The notes below the pieces were generated by a model. The model saw only the letters and a list, made by a program, of their open reading frames with translations, did no database searches and had not been told where the DNA came from. Below are positions 61,736 through 64,000 of a stretch of DNA of 64,000 nt, in pieces. This DNA comes from Bacillota bacterium. GTDB taxonomy: Bacteria > Bacillota > Bacilli > Paenibacillales > NBRC-103111. The DNA lies in contig JAEWIS010000003.1 in NCBI GenBank assembly GCA_023386955.1, forward strand, positions 1 through 64,000, written 5' to 3'. Every line of letters starts with the position of its first letter. Within the stretch, counting starts at the first letter, position 1. A program made the position numbers and the translations under genes.

Positions 61736-61896
61736 TGCCGTGTCTGAAAACTCGTTGAGGGCATCTTTCACCGCCTTTTCGCCCCGAACTATCGTCACTT
61801 CCGCTTGACGTACCCCCGGTACGCCTTCACGAAAGTTCCTTGCTATGGACGAAAATTTGGGCATTAGCTGCTCCCCTCGGAGTTTTCAGACACGCC

Positions 61897-61897
<1 letters not shown>
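61736..61897. mobile_element. MITE-like inverted-repeat element at the clpC stop codon
   Basis: Terminal inverted repeats of about 15-17 bases, GCCGTGTCTGAAAACTC at the left and the complement of GAGTTTTCAGACACGCC at the right, bound about 160 bases with no transposase gene. A TA lies immediately outside each end (61734-61735, 61898-61899); alternatively a GCC flanks a slightly shorter version. Either would be a target-site duplication. The interior has a CGTACC/GGTACG hairpin. It separates clpC from its terminator. Confidence 0.6.

Positions 61898-64000
<2,103 letters not shown>

Overview
The window looks like the chromosome of a Gram-positive, endospore-forming Bacillales member, most probably Paenibacillus or a close relative. 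This rests on the gene content (PdaB, GerD, CwlD, SigH, DisA, ClpC), on Zn-type S14, on a cysteine T-box, and on a gene order that is essentially the reverse complement of the Bacillus clpC-to-rrn ribosomal region. No species can be assigned from the sequence alone. Almost every gene is on the minus strand, so transcription runs from right to left.

Layout, in transcription order from the right edge. (1) 61.9-64 kb down to 55.1 kb: clpC (cut by the window edge), radA, disA, pssA, a lone plus-strand gene of unknown function, the PIN/TRAM protein YacL, ispD and ispF. (2) 55.0-49.7 kb: a cysteine T-box leader, cysE, cysS, mrnC, rlmB, rae1 and sigH. (3) 49.5-42.6 kb: a metabolic insert not found here in Bacillus, made of an LplB/LplC-type ABC importer with its binding lipoprotein, a DUF1861 protein, a plus-strand leucine dehydrogenase and an AraC/GyrI-like regulator. 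(4) 42.3-38.0 kb: rpmG, secE, nusG, rplK, rplA, an L10 leader, rplJ, rplL and an RsmC-like methyltransferase. (5) 37.6-25.4 kb: rpoB, rpoC, an L7Ae-like K-turn protein, rpsL, rpsG, fusA and tuf. (6) 25.3-7.9 kb: the S10, spc and alpha clusters from rpsJ to rplQ, then truA, rplM and rpsI. (7) 7.8-5.2 kb: a plus-strand DUF898 gene and the sulfate-assimilation pair cysH-sat. (8) 5.1-0.3 kb: cwlD and salA on the minus strand, gerD and pdaB on the plus strand, a SpoIIM-family gene and a small conserved-looking ORF. (9) The first ~200 bases are the promoter and leader of an rRNA operon whose 16S gene lies off the left edge.

The genes form a growth core of ribosomal proteins, RNA polymerase, elongation factors, SecY/SecE and NusG. 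Sporulation and germination genes flank it on the left, and proteostasis, DNA-integrity, isoprenoid and cysteine genes on the right. Most of the window is ordinary. The parts worth a second look are mainly non-coding: a MITE-like inverted-repeat element ending at the clpC stop codon, three copies of a ~27 bp repeat in the cysE leader, chains of perfect hairpins in ribosomal spacers, a terminator-like hairpin in the rpmG leader, and the ABC/DUF1861 insert. I did not find a convincing new multi-gene defence or mobile system.
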